DNA of 64,000 bases, taken from the NCBI RefSeq assembly GCF_932276165.1, contig NC_063994.1, forward strand, positions 1,860,001 to 1,924,000, read 5' to 3'. Positions within the stretch are counted from its first letter, which is position 1; every line of letters begins with the position of its first letter. The position numbers were made by a program, and so were the translations under genes. The stretch comes from Plutella xylostella. Taxonomy: Eukaryota; Arthropoda; Insecta; Lepidoptera; Plutellidae. Below the pieces are notes generated by a model. It was not told the DNA's origin. It was given only the letters and a program-made list of their open reading frames with translations, and did not search any database. Of this stretch, positions 25,201 through 36,500 are shown piece by piece.

Positions 25201-26916
25201 CGTGCCCAACGTTCAAGCTATGTAGAATCTTCCAGAGATTTAAGACATACGATACAGGTATAACGAAGGTATGTGGATCATCGTGTGAAAGGTCGAAGTA
25301 AACAAATTCAATCGAATACAATAAACATTGTCACTGGGTCATGATAGTGCGGAAACATAATCAGTACTTCACTTGGATTCTTAATCTAGTCCTGCGCAGC
25401 ACTGCGAAGTAAGCTGATCTCCAGAACATTAGTCTTCGGAACCAACTAGTAGTTTTAGATCTATAAAATTTATAGTTTTTTCATTTATTTAAATATTTTA
25501 TTACGATGTTGACAGGAACTGGATACCATGAAGGAAGAGTTCAACGGATACTTCGATGAAGAGGAAGAGAAGACCGACAAACCTACTAGCAAGAAGGTCT
25601 TAGAGGAGAAATACGAAGAGTTGAAGGTATGCATATAGTTTCTGCTATACATTTTGTACCTTATCCAGGACTACAGGAATCTAGGGTTGGTCACCGTGGT
25701 GAAAGGATTGGCCAGCCAGATTAGCGTCAGGAGGTTGCTCAGGACAAAATAACTCTGAACAATGTTTCTATGGAGAATAATTATTTATTTACGTGAATTT
25801 TTAAAAGTCGTAAAACAAAAGCAGTTCAGAATGACTCCAAGAGTCACATTCTTTCGGCTTATTATACATATTTCTTACACCGTGCATAACATGTATCCGC
25901 CGCAAAAGGGGCCCTTACAATAACAACCGACCTAACCCCCCCACTCTGCCCCCCACAGCGCGAGAACGAGACGCTGCAGTACGAGCTGGCGGGCTACAAG
26001 AACGAGTCCTACATGGCCAAGGAGGAGGCGGAGAGAAAGTTCGAGAAGTTCAAGGCACAGTTCATAGCTCAGCAGGCGCTGCAGGGGTCGCCGCAGGTAT
26101 GTTTGTCTCTTTCTAGCTAGGATGCGGTAGGTATGTGTGTCTCTTTCTAAAGCACGGTCGCTAAGCACAGCGAAAAACGGACATTGCCCTTTTTATCTCT
26201 GTAATAGTACCCACACGCGCACAGTAACAGTACCCACAGTAACATTGATGGCCGGCGGCAGAGATTGGTTGTAGATGCAAAGGTCAACGTTCCATTTTCT
26301 CTTTGCTTGTCGACCGGCCTTTAGCAAGGGTATTTACGTACTATTTTGTCTCTTTCTAGCTAGCGTATGGTGTGGTTGAGTAAATCAGTGGGCCTATCCT
26401 ACCTCTTTCCCACTTAGAAGTGCTTGAAATTTTGCCATTGTGTTCTCATGGTGATGATGGAAAGAGTTGGGAGACTTCACATTCTACCCTATTGACATAC
26501 ATGCTGGCCAAGTCTAAACCAACCCATTCAATCTTTCATCCTCCACAAATCTAAACAGTATTGTTACTTTCCAGGTGTTCCCACCGCTGCCACCCACACC
26601 AGACCAGAAGAAACCGCCAAAACCCATCGACCTGGATGACGAAAAACACCCAGTTTCTGGCATCAAAGTACCCACCACCGAAGCCAGACTTATCAGCGTC
26701 ATCACAGCGTTCCTATTGGTCCACCCGCTAGGGGCGTCCGTAGACTATATTGTGTCGTATGTCAGGTCGATATTGCCACGAGTCAATCAAACGACAGTCA
26801 GTGACATATTGCAGAAGTATGACGATGTGTTTGCTCAGACCACCACGGGTGTTGGAGCGAGCATTGAGCGCCGCTGGACGTATATCACGTTCGATACTAT
26901 TAAAGCTAAGTCTTAG
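13294..26916 (+). CDS. ENOX: ENOX-like ecto-NOX disulfide-thiol exchanger, 9 coding exons
   Basis: Coding exons: 13294-13570, 13907-14278, 14365-14888, 15448-15591, 16487-16670, 22141-22247, 25516-25626, 25959-26096, 26575-26916; all junctions are GT-AG and phases close to 732 residues. Order: Met/Gly/Pro-rich and RD/RS-rich N-terminus (1-310), RRM (about 312-385; TIFVGGLP, FCHIRF), helical middle (LAGWLERGEVSKKNANTFYSLIQ, WDHFSKQQRRNIEMW), coiled coil (about 537-619) and a conserved C-terminal domain ending KAKS. This order matches animal ENOX1/ENOX2, known as cell-surface hydroquinone/NADH oxidases with disulfide-thiol exchange activity. No signal peptide or membrane segment is seen, as is usual for the family. 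The start codon directly follows a splice acceptor. A polyadenylation signal AATAAA lies at 27045-27050. Exon 4 has degenerate partial copies in the following intron. Confidence 0.93.
14089..14232 (+). repeat. 18-bp coding tandem repeat (GPMGGP units) in ENOX
   Basis: Units close to CCTATGGGAGGGCCTGGA repeat about six times with few changes, coding for Gly-Pro-Met-Gly-Gly-Pro. The low divergence between units suggests recent slippage, so repeat number probably varies between alleles. Predicted disordered. Confidence 0.85.
15751..15767 (+). promoter_or_regulatory. CTCF-like motif (TCACTAGATGGCGCTAG)
   Basis: It fits CCASYAGRKGGCRS except for the first base. In ENOX intron 4, between exon 4 and its partial duplicate. 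A weaker AAGATGGCGCTAG lies near 16111. Confidence 0.3.
15888..15910 (+). other. tRNA-like T-arm / Pol III B-box remnant
   Basis: CCGGG-TTCGACT-CCCGG forms a perfect 5-bp stem with a 7-nt loop and contains a consensus B box (GGTTCGACTCC), followed by CGCCCCA like the end of an acceptor stem. No matching A box or anticodon arm is visible upstream, so this is not a tRNA gene. It may be a SINE or tRNA fragment. It sits 14 bp before the duplicated exon piece at 15924. Confidence 0.4.
15924..16022 (+). pseudogene. Partial duplicate of ENOX exon 4 (3' part plus donor)
   Basis: These 99 bp match the last 99 bp of exon 4 (15493-15591). All codon differences are synonymous (four or five base changes, no amino-acid change), and a donor GTAAGA and some intron sequence follow in both copies. 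The first 15 codons of the exon are missing, and no AG in the correct phase precedes the copy, so normal inclusion is not expected. Confidence 0.85.
16142..16200 (+). pseudogene. Third, much reduced copy of the ENOX exon 4 donor region
   Basis: CGGCCGCTCCGGTAAGAATG resembles the exon end plus donor at 16010-16030 (GCCGCCCCGGTAAGAAT). The following sequence with AACATCTTAAAATGATA and ACATTCTAGA resembles the intron after the other two copies. It looks like a third unit of a decayed tandem array. Confidence 0.6.
16758..16985 (+). mobile_element. Decayed RTE-type LINE 3' end
   Basis: CTGAAGTGGCAGTGGGTTGG to GGAGAGGCCTATGTCCAGCA aligns with the better copy at 40619-40853. Deletions and stops break the frame. 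It lies in ENOX intron 5. Confidence 0.75.
21080..21188. mobile_element. Foldback MITE of about 105 bp
   Basis: TTTTACCAAACGCTTAACGT near 21083 is mirrored by the end near 21185 (TAGCGTTTGGTGAAATT), giving arms of about 27 bp with a few mismatches. No reading frame. Confidence 0.7.
21209..21290. mobile_element. Half copy of the CGAGCACAGGATTC MITE family
   Basis: It shares the internal words CAAATGTCACTTTTG, CTTACATACGCAACGTTAAC and the end CTTGTGCTCGCGACTCAGA with the complete 104-bp copy at 52507-52610, in the opposite orientation for part of its length. Confidence 0.55.
22248..25515 (+). other. ENOX intron 6, no exon recognised
   Basis: Apart from a MITE near 24280-24415, I find no gene or well-preserved transposon. 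Short stretches near 23240-23290 resemble the 3' ends of lepidopteran RTE elements (AAGCCGTCTTGCTGATG, GGACATGTCCAA), but they are too short to assign. Confidence 0.45.
24280..24415. mobile_element. Foldback MITE of about 135 bp
   Basis: ATAAACGACGAACGAACAGG (24280s) is the imperfect inverse of the stretch ending at 24415 (GTTCGTTCATTCGTCGATTT). AGGAATTGTCCG pairs with the inner part. Non-coding. Confidence 0.65.
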
Positions 26917-27196
26917 TTTGGTATTTTAGTGTTTAGTTACGATTTCTATAACTATGTTTCGTAATGTTAGCAATAGTTGATGGTTAGGTTAAGATATACT
27001 TATGTTAAGTTCCATTCATTTTCAACATACTTAATAATCTTTATAATAAAGTGTGACATCCTATATTTATCGTTTATTTTATTTCATAAATATGATATGA
27101 CAAAAAAAACTGCCGAATTTCAAGAATTCTACACGGCATAATAGGTAGACTATGTCCGCATGAAGAAACCCTCCCCCTTTATTACTTTACTCTTTG

Positions 27197-27274
27197 AAGA
27201 AACCTATGGACGAGGTAACAACTTCTAACAGGTCGCAGAAGTTGGTAATTTTATACCTCTTCCATAGGTTTCTT
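27197..27274. mobile_element. Small foldback element between ENOX and CTSO
   Basis: The arms at 27197-27217 and 27254-27274 (AAGAAACCTATGGA...) pair over 20 of 21 positions, and AACTTCT / AGAAGTT pairs inside. A 12-bp direct repeat GGTATCCGATCT flanks an oligo(T) stretch just downstream (27281 and about 27321), the mark of a separate tiny insertion. Confidence 0.65.
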
Positions 27275-27579
27275 GTTTGGTATCCGATCTTTTTTTTTTT
27301 TTTTAAGTGTTTTGGCTTGGGGTATCCGATCTAAGGAACATACATAAGTACTCTATCGAGAAGATCCGACCCACCCACCCATTGTAGGAGAGGAGTAGGT
27401 AAATACTACTATTTAGATTTGGTCTGTGTATTTTTTTGTTATCTGTGATTAAAAAAGCTTTTATCTGTCACTTTTGACATTTTGTTTCTGTTGCGTTGCG
27501 CTTGCGACCGACGACGCTCTTTTGTTTTTATTAATTTAAATTTTATAGTTATTTCTGTTGTTATTAGCTATAAAACAAA

Positions 27580-30500
27580 ATGCAGAAATGGTGGAACTGG
27601 GTCCTTGCGATAGGGTTGGTTTGTCTTCTCCTAATAGCCATACCTATCAGTTACACAGGCAATAAGAAGGCAACATTGCAACTAATGTTTGATGATTACA
27701 TTGCCAAGTTCAATAAAACTTATAAAAGTGACCCTGCCGAGTATCAGACAAGATTTCAACACTTTATGGTAAGTTAACTATGAGATTTATTTATTGATAT
27801 TGTTTATTCTTTTTAGTTGGCCGCTAACCTAAGGCTTTCTTATAAACTTCCAATAATCCTTGGATATTAGTAAACGGCTTTAATCAACTGAACAGTATAC
27901 GAATTCAAATTCAATACAAGATGTAGCGTAATTTAATGGAACCTTCTGTAGCATGGAGAATCTTCATACATTTTAACTTTAAGAGCTCCTAATCCTAACC
28001 ACTAATTTAATCATCTATAATGTATGACCTTGTCAAGAGTTTATTAACCCCCCAATCATCCATGACTGAGCTCACAAATGGCAGTGACCATAAAAAAGAT
28101 CCAATATTGCCTCATAGTGATTGAATAAGTGTGATAATGATTAAATAAGTTGGTTAAATTGGATACATATGTGACTATCTATGAATCTAAATTAAAATTA
28201 AAATAAATAACTTGCTAATATACTGAGCTGACTGATAAGCAATGAAATGCCCAAACTCTAACCAGCCAATACAGTGACCTGACTAGCTACTAGCCAGTAG
28301 TGACTAAATCAGATGCCTAATGACAGAGAGTTTTGCCCTTCTTCTGGAGAGACTTATGTCCAAAAGTGTATGAGTGTAGGTTCTGCATCAAAATTAAAAC
28401 CCACTTCATATGTTTATTTCCTTAATCAGGCTAATCTGGAAGAAATTGAGAAGCTGAATGCCGCAGCCCAGGGCCCTGAGGAGCACCGAGCTCGCTACGG
28501 TCTGACCAGACTGAGCGACATGTCCAAACTGGAGTATCAGGACATCCACTTGTCTGATGAGAAACAGGCCAAACCGCCCCAGGACTATGGTAGAAGTTGG
28601 GGCAATGGCGATCATCATCATCACCATCATGGACATACAGAAGATGAAGTCAATGTTGTTAGTCGGGCTAAAAGAGCCGCTTTGCCATTGAAAATTGACT
28701 GGTAAGTAGACTTAATGTCTGATCAAGTTAAATGTTCATCAATTCTATTACATAATATTGTGTGGGTGGTATTTAATGTAAAGATATTCCAACATTGTGG
28801 TCGAATGACACTTAAACCTGCCCAAGAAAACCAGTTTAGGTCATTGCATAATATAATTCCCCCCCCCCGCTCGCCCTCAAGCGGTTAAGACGTGTTTACT
28901 TTTGCTCCGTCAATTAAATTAAGAAAAGCTATCTACAACAGTTTAATCGAATTTAAAACTATTAATACTAGTGCAGTGAAATAATCTGTATCCCAGAATC
29001 ATCCTACGAGTGGACATCAGTGCGCGATTCGTGAGTTTTATACAATCTTATAATCTCGATTGTGATATTGATAACAAGTTTTGCTCACCTACCGCACGTA
29101 CCCGACCCCGCTCAGCGCCTGTTCAATTGATAATCGCACTGTTGCAAAAACTCTATACTTTGCTAATATGTCGACCCAGAATGTTATGCAAAGAACACCT
29201 CCTAACAACTTGCTTCGAACCAACACCGTTGCGCTTAACGAGTCCCGTAGTTTGGAGGACGTTCGAAAGCCACAATACATGGATACTATGCCGTTACTAT
29301 CTCCCGAATCCCAGAAACATCTTCCTCAAAGAATTAAGCGGCGCCGTGAAGTGGCCAGCGACGAACTAGCGGACGAGCTTTCTGAATTCAAAAAAGATAT
29401 GAAAGACATGATAAAGGAGTTGATTTCCGCACAAAATACTAGAATGGACAACCTGGAAAAGCATATGTTGGATATGAAAAACCAATTCTCTACCGTCAAA
29501 GATACTAATAAGGATATTGAGGTAGCAATGAATTCAATGTCTAGCCAATTAACGTCTTTAGAAGCACAGATTTCAGGTCTGGAGTCACAACGTAACGAAA
29601 TAGCTACTCAGGTCTGCACGATTGAAGACAAGCTGGAAGCCTTGGACAAGAATCTTGTTAAATCGTCAATCGAGATACGCAACGTTCCTAAGCGACCCAC
29701 TGAAACTAAGGAAAGCCTGTTTTGTCTTATAAAAACACTCGCACAAACTCTAAACGTCGCCCTTCAACCTCACGATATCAGAGACGTGTCACGTCAGCCT
29801 TCGAAAAGAGAAACCCAAGTTTCAGCTGTAACAGTGGAGTTTTCAAATACCTTAATCAAAAGCCAGATCCTAAATAGTACGAAAGAGTTTAACAAGGCAA
29901 ACGGTAGAGACAAGCTCAATTCGTCACACCTAGGACTAGGATCACCAAAAACACCTATCTACGTAGCTGAACAGTTAACTAAAACAACCAAGAGACTGTA
30001 CTTTCTCGCCAGGGCTCTTGCGAAAGCTGAAAACTACGCATTTTGTTGGGTATCTAATGGACGCATTCTTTTACGTAGAGACAAGGACGGTCCTCACATT
30101 ATTGTTAAGGACGAATACCATCTTAAACAGTTGTCAACAAAAAATACTGGAGCGTAGTTTATGCGATCCTAAAAATAATGGTCTTTATATTTTAGTTTTT
30201 ATGCATGCATTTTTAACTTTAGTTATACTTTATTTCTACTCAGGTCTCATACAATGTCCTTACTTATGCAACTGCAAAACTACAAAAAACTATAATTACG
30301 ATCAAGTACTGTATTGCGATATGAATAAAATTGCTTCATTCTACAGGAATTATTTAATTTTAGATAACATACCAGCTACATCCCTACTAAATTCCGAGCA
30401 TTATGTGTTTCCTTTACGCTATTTTTCCCTAAATCTTTTTGTTACCGATGGCTACTGATAATATTACAAATGTACTAGATGATATTGATAATGTTTCTGT

Positions 30501-33500
30501 ATCAGACACTTTTGTTTGTGCGCCTGAACAATCAGAGTCACACCTCACAAACCCTAATAATTATTTAAAAATATTAACTCAAAACATTCGCTCTATAAAT
30601 TGTAATTTTTCAAGCTTCGAAACGCTCACCGATAGAATCTCTTTTGACAGTGACGTAGTTGTTCTTACCGAATGCTGGCTTTTATGCGCATCTAACGCTT
30701 TACTTCCTACTATACAAGACTACTCTCTACCTATATCTACAAACAAAAACCTCAACCAAAACGACGGGGTTGTGGTATACGTCAAGAAGGACCTTTTAAT
30801 CTCATGGGAGGAGCCTGATTTCAAAGGTACAGCCACAGGACTAATTTTAAAACATTCTCAAACTACAGCCATCATTTGCGTTTATCGATCCCCATCCATA
30901 GACTGTATAGATAATTTTCTTTCCTGCCTAGATACAATCCTAAAGTCAGTCTCTAACTTTAAAAATGTTATATTAACGGGGGATCTAAACATAGATATAA
31001 AACCTTCATCCCTCGACACCCGTGCGCATTACTATCTCAACCACTTAGCATATCATGGCTTCCTTCCATGTTACACAATCCCCACAAGAGATACTAGTTG
31101 CTTAGATCACGTACTACTCCGCTCAAAATCCACTGCTACTACACTTGTTTACGAGTCCACAGTCACTGACCATTTCTCAACGCTTGTTTGCCTACCACTT
31201 AAACAGCGTCATCCAGGCGCCATTACTAGTATAACCAAAATAGACTATAAGTCATTAGATATTGATATAAATAAATTAAAGTTCAGTGAAATTTATAAAA
31301 TTACTGAGCCAGATATTGCTATGAAATCACTGGAGTCACTGTTGTCAGAAGCTATCCACAATAATTGTACAACAATAAATTTATCAAAACGAAAAAAGAT
31401 ACTCAAACCCTGGATTACTCCGGGGCTTGTAAGGTGTATAAAAAATAGAGACTCTCTTCATAAAAAGTTAAGAAAATCTCCGGAAAACTTAATATTAAAG
31501 CAGACATATACACGATACAGAAACTTTTGTAATAAAATAATAAAGAAAGCAAAAAGACAATATGACGCTTTGGAAATAGATAAAGCTGGTAAAGATTCTA
31601 GACTTTTATGGAAGGCTATTCAGAAAATAACCAACACATGCAAGAGTAAACATTCCTCATCTCAACTAATTTCCACCACATCTTCTCCCAAAGAATCCTG
31701 TAATTTAGTTAATAATTTCTTTGTAAATATAGGAAAGGAGCTGGCTGATAAAATTTCTCATCCCAAAGGTGCTATTTTTGATAAACCTATCCCTGATTCC
31801 CGTACTAATTTAAGTTCATTTGCCTTAGTCAACACTGACCCTGACGAGGTCCTTTCAATCATAAACTCCTTAAAAAATAATGTAGCTACTGGATGGGATG
31901 GAATCTCTACTACAATCATAAAACGTTACTCCTTAATTCTTGCAACAATTTTGAGCCATATCTTTAATCTCTGCTTCGAAAAAGGCATATTTCCGTCTTC
32001 CTTTAAAAAAGCGATTATACATCCTATTTACAAGGGTGGGGATGGGGAATCTGTCAACAATTATCGCCCTATTGCAGTTCTCACATCAATGTCTAAGATT
32101 CTAGAACGTTTACTGAATAAAAGACTTACAGACTACCTTGAACAATATAAAATCATCTCTGACCGACAGTTCGGGTTCAGAAGTAAAAAATCTACAGCAC
32201 ATGCAACGAACAACCTGACAACCTTCATCGTAGACAAACTTAATCAGCATAAAAAAGTACTTACAATATTTCTAGACCTCGCTAAGGCATTCGATACAGT
32301 CCCCATCCCGACCCTTCTATCCAAACTTGATAGATATGGCATAAGAGGTCGCCAGTTGGATCTTTTTCATAGCTATCTTACTGGACGTACTCAAATTGTC
32401 AAAATTGGTAATCACCTTAGTGATGAACAACAAATAGCCTACGGCGTTCCCCAGGGCAGTATCCTGGGGCCAACACTGTTCTTGGTTTTTATCAATGACC
32501 TCTGTAACCTAGATGTAGCAAATGGTAATATCATATCATTCGCAGACGATACCGCTGTTACATTCTATTCAGACACATGGATCGATCTTCAGGATATAGC
32601 TCAGACAGGATTTAATTCCATCTATAAATTGCTTTCATCTCACACATTAACACTGAACACCTCCAAAACAAAATTCATAACCTACTCCCTACGCCCGTCC
32701 TCTCAGCCAGAGTCCCCCATCCTCCTCTATGCCCACTCCTGTGATGTCAATGAAACTTGCGCATGTCCATTAATAAATCCAACCCCCACTATAAAATATT
32801 TAGGTATTACTCTTGACCGTCATCTTAATTTTAATGTCCATATTGAACTTTTAACAAGTAGAGTGCGCAAGCTCATTTATATTTTTAAGACCTTACGTCA
32901 CGTGGCTAATGGTTCTATCGTCAGGAAAGTGTACCAGGCCTTAGTAGAGTCAATTGTCTCGTACTGTATTACCTGTTGGGGTGGCTCAGCAAAAACCACA
33001 CTAAAACCTCTCGAAGTGGCTCAACGAGCAATTTTGAAAGTCGCAACATTCAGGCCTTTTCTGTACCCTACAGCTCAGTTGTATAAAGACTGCGACGTCT
33101 TGACGGTTAGACAACTCTTTATCTTACAAACTATACTTCTCCAACATCGCAACACTCCCTTCGCTAAAATAACAAAGAGACGCAAAGACAAAGTATGTAC
33201 GATACCACGTACCAACTTTGCCTTTACTAAACGTTTTTTCCTGTTCCTTGGTCCTTTTCTATATAATAAACTAAGTTCACGCTCTCCTTTAATTGATTTA
33301 ACTCATTACGAATGTAAAACTATTATAACTAAATTCCTAAAAAATCTAACATACTTTGAAACTGAAGAAATTTTACAGACTATATCGTAATACCTACGTA
33401 AATAAAGAAAATATGTATATTTATCGTTATTGTCTCATTACCGTAGTTTTGCAAAAGTATATGTATGAGACACTCGCAAATGTGTAACTAGATTAAATAG

Positions 33501-36500
33501 ACTAAAATCTACTTTATGACTTTATTATATTCAGATAATTACTAAGTTGCTGTATACGATTATTACCTAGTATTCCCTAAATTACCTACCTATGTATTTT
33601 TCTTATTATGTTCCCATCAAATTGGGTATATATTATTACTTTACTTTATATAGCTTTAATTACACATTTTATAATGAAATTCGAAACTGTATCTCTTTAT
33701 AATGTGTCTACTTAATTACGTTCTTATATTAGAAATAACATAATTTAAGTATTCTTCGTCTGGGTGTGGCACTGATGTCCTTTATACAGGTTATTCACTA
33801 ACCTAGTAAGGACAACAGTTCGACATATCAAATAATTACTCCTTCAGATTATGTTACTTCATGCATGAATTATAATAAGTTTCTAATTTTAAGTTGAATC
33901 TAACTCTGTTAGCATGAATAAAGTTTATTTATTATTATTATTAATGTTACACAGCTAATAATAATGGTAGTAACTAAACTTGAGTTTAGCTGGTTGATTA
34001 GATGCAGTGAACATAAATGTAAATGATATTTCATCTGAATGAAAGGATCATATTCATTTATTCCTTAATATTTTGCTAGATTTATGTCTTTAAAACATTA
34101 TCAAGTTTTTCTCTTGACTCTATGAGTCATTATGTTTTGGATGATGATAAAGATGAACACTAAAGTGACTATACACGATTGCGTAACTTTAATGACTTAC
34201 TCATAATAATTAAAGAAGTAAAATACTTCACTGTAGTAACAAAGAATGGACTGTAGACTAAATTAATCCATGTTTTTATTTTATAGATAATTTTTAGATG
34301 AATTCTGTCTTCCACTGAATCAATCCAGTTACCGATTAAACAGTAGTACAGTCTGGTGCGAAGAAAACTAGACCCACACTACCCTCTCAGGTAGCATTAT
34401 CACTATGACAGGGGTCCTTTCAGGTCCTTTTTCTTGCCACAGACTCTACAAAGCACATACATAGTTAAAAGCATGAATTTTAAAAGCACTGTATACCCCA
34501 ATCTCCCGTTCCAGGCGTACCAAAGGCGTGGTAGTAGTAGTCCGCAGCCAGGGTCTGTGCGACGCATGCTGTGTGTCTATAATATTTGTGTAGGTAGTAC
34601 ACCTCACACCTCACGTCAGGCGAACCATTAATGTAAGAAACATCCCAATATTGTAGTCCAATGACACTTAATTTCATTCCAGGCGTACCCAAGGCGTGAT
34701 AGGCCCGGTCCGCAGCCAGGGTCTGTGCGGCGCGTGTTGGGCCTTCAGCGCCGTCGGCATGATCGAGGCCATGAACGCCATCGCCACGGGGAAGTACGTG
34801 CAGCTTAGTGTACAGGTATAATAATAACTTCACTTGTTTTTGAATCCTGCCGAATGCAAACATATTATGAACAGGGCAGTTTAACTTGGAATGTGGCTTA
34901 CAAGTAACAAGGGTGAACATGGCACCTGTTGCGGCTACACGGGTTCGCAATCGACGTAGATAAACGTCGCTATATCGCGATTTTGCGACCGAGGAAGGCC
35001 ATAGAAGGACAGAGTGATAGGTGCCACTGGGGAGCGTAGGGTTTTGTCTGATGATGATGACCGTAAAATAAAAGTTTTTGTACCTATCACATTTTTTTTA
35101 TTCGCAAAACTAAGCCAGCATATTCGATTTCAACTCACCTCACGCATAACTATATTTTAGCTGCAATCAATAAAATTCCATTCTTCACACACCATCCAAC
35201 CTTACAGGAAGCAATAGACTGCGCCGGCCTAGGCAACAGTGGCTGCTCTGGCGGAGACATCTGCCTGCTCCTGGACTGGCTGCTGCTGTCCGGTTCCTCT
35301 CTGCAGCGCGAGGCCCAGTACCCGCTCCGGCTGGCGGATGGAACCTGCCAGCTGAAGAAGAACGCCACCGGAGTGCAGGTCGCCTCGTTTACTTGCGATG
35401 AGTGAGTAACTCAACGGGTTTTTTCCCGATTTAGCTACATATTTAGGTATAACTCAAGAATGGCTCAACGGATTTGGCTAAAAATTTGCAGGGAGGTAGC
35501 TAAGAACCAAAAGAATTTTTATCCCGGAATTCCCACGGGACAACATTCTAGAGCGATGCCAAGAGAAGCGGAGCTCGCTGAAAAAGCCATTCTTTGTGTT
35601 AGTTACATATTTAGGTATAACTCAAGAATGTATAAACCAATTTGGCTGAAAATTTGTAAGAAGGTAGCTTAAAACCAGAAGAATGAAATGGGATATTATT
35701 TATCCCGGAATTCCCACGGGATAACCTTTTAGAGCAAAGCAAAACTCGCGGTTAAAACAGCTCTAGTTTTGATAAAATTGCGGTCCATATCATGGTGTAT
35801 AGTAGGTAGTATAGTATCGGACCCCTGCCTGCTCCTGGCCTGGCCTGGCTGCTGCTGTCCGGGGCCTCCCTGCAGCGCGAGGCCCAGTACCCCCTCCGGC
35901 TGGCGGATGGAACCTGCCAACTGAAGAAGAACGCCACCGGAGTGCAGGTCGCCTCGTTCACTTGCGACAAGTGAGTAAATACTTAGGTGGATAGGTAGAT
36001 TAGTAGATTATATATTATATTATCTCTCTCTCTCCCTCTCTCTTCATTCCCGCTACTCCTCAGAGGAGTCTAGGGCTGACATCAGGCGCTTTCATCCTTC
36101 TCTGTCGATGGCCAGCAAGTTGAGCCATTATATATTATATTGTAAGTAGTTATTACAAGCAAGCTTCGCCGTGGGAATTCCTGGATAACAAGTAGCCACT
36201 GTGTTAACCCACAGGGTCTTAGTGATGAATTAAACAACATTTAACCTAATATGTATGGCATATAAAAACGGCAACATCTCCGTTTCTCCAAGAGGAGGCC
36301 GGTGCCGGTGCTGTTTTCCACAGAGGCCGGTGCAGCGATTACAAGACTTTCGAATCTCCGTTAACGTTGCGTATCTTCAACTGTCACTGTAAAATTTAAG
36401 GTGACGAATAAATTACAACAAAATTCTAACGTTACGCAATAGAATTTCATTCGAAACCATGAATCAAATTAGGTTCATGATCGCTAAAATAACAAATTTC

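Larger units (their letters stand above)
28860..33941 (+). mobile_element. Near-complete non-LTR retrotransposon (CR1-like) in CTSO intron 2
   Basis: A 5' region starting after a poly-C run near 28859 is followed by ORF1 (29168-30157), ORF2 (30448-33390), a 3' UTR of about 530 bp and an end GAATAAAGTTTATT plus TTA repeats at about 33941. Both frames are open with no internal stop. It is inserted in the sense direction of the host gene. A target duplication could not be identified. The 2.76-5.29 kb element is a decayed relative, judged by the shared C-terminal YFETE sequence. Confidence 0.85.

Noticed and set aside
28605..28640. His-tag-like run suggesting vector contamination
   Set aside because: The run sits inside a correctly spliced cathepsin exon, is built from mixed CAT/CAC codons and is followed by native sequence.
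30018..30458. 146-codon frame between ORF1 and ORF2 of the 29-33 kb retrotransposon
   Set aside because: It overlaps both ORFs out of frame, has no recognised motif and is probably an accident of composition.
35150..35414. Minus-strand frames rich in Ser/Gln/Arg over CTSO exon 4
   Set aside because: They are antisense shadows of the GC-rich protease exon, repeated over its duplicate at 35729-35970.
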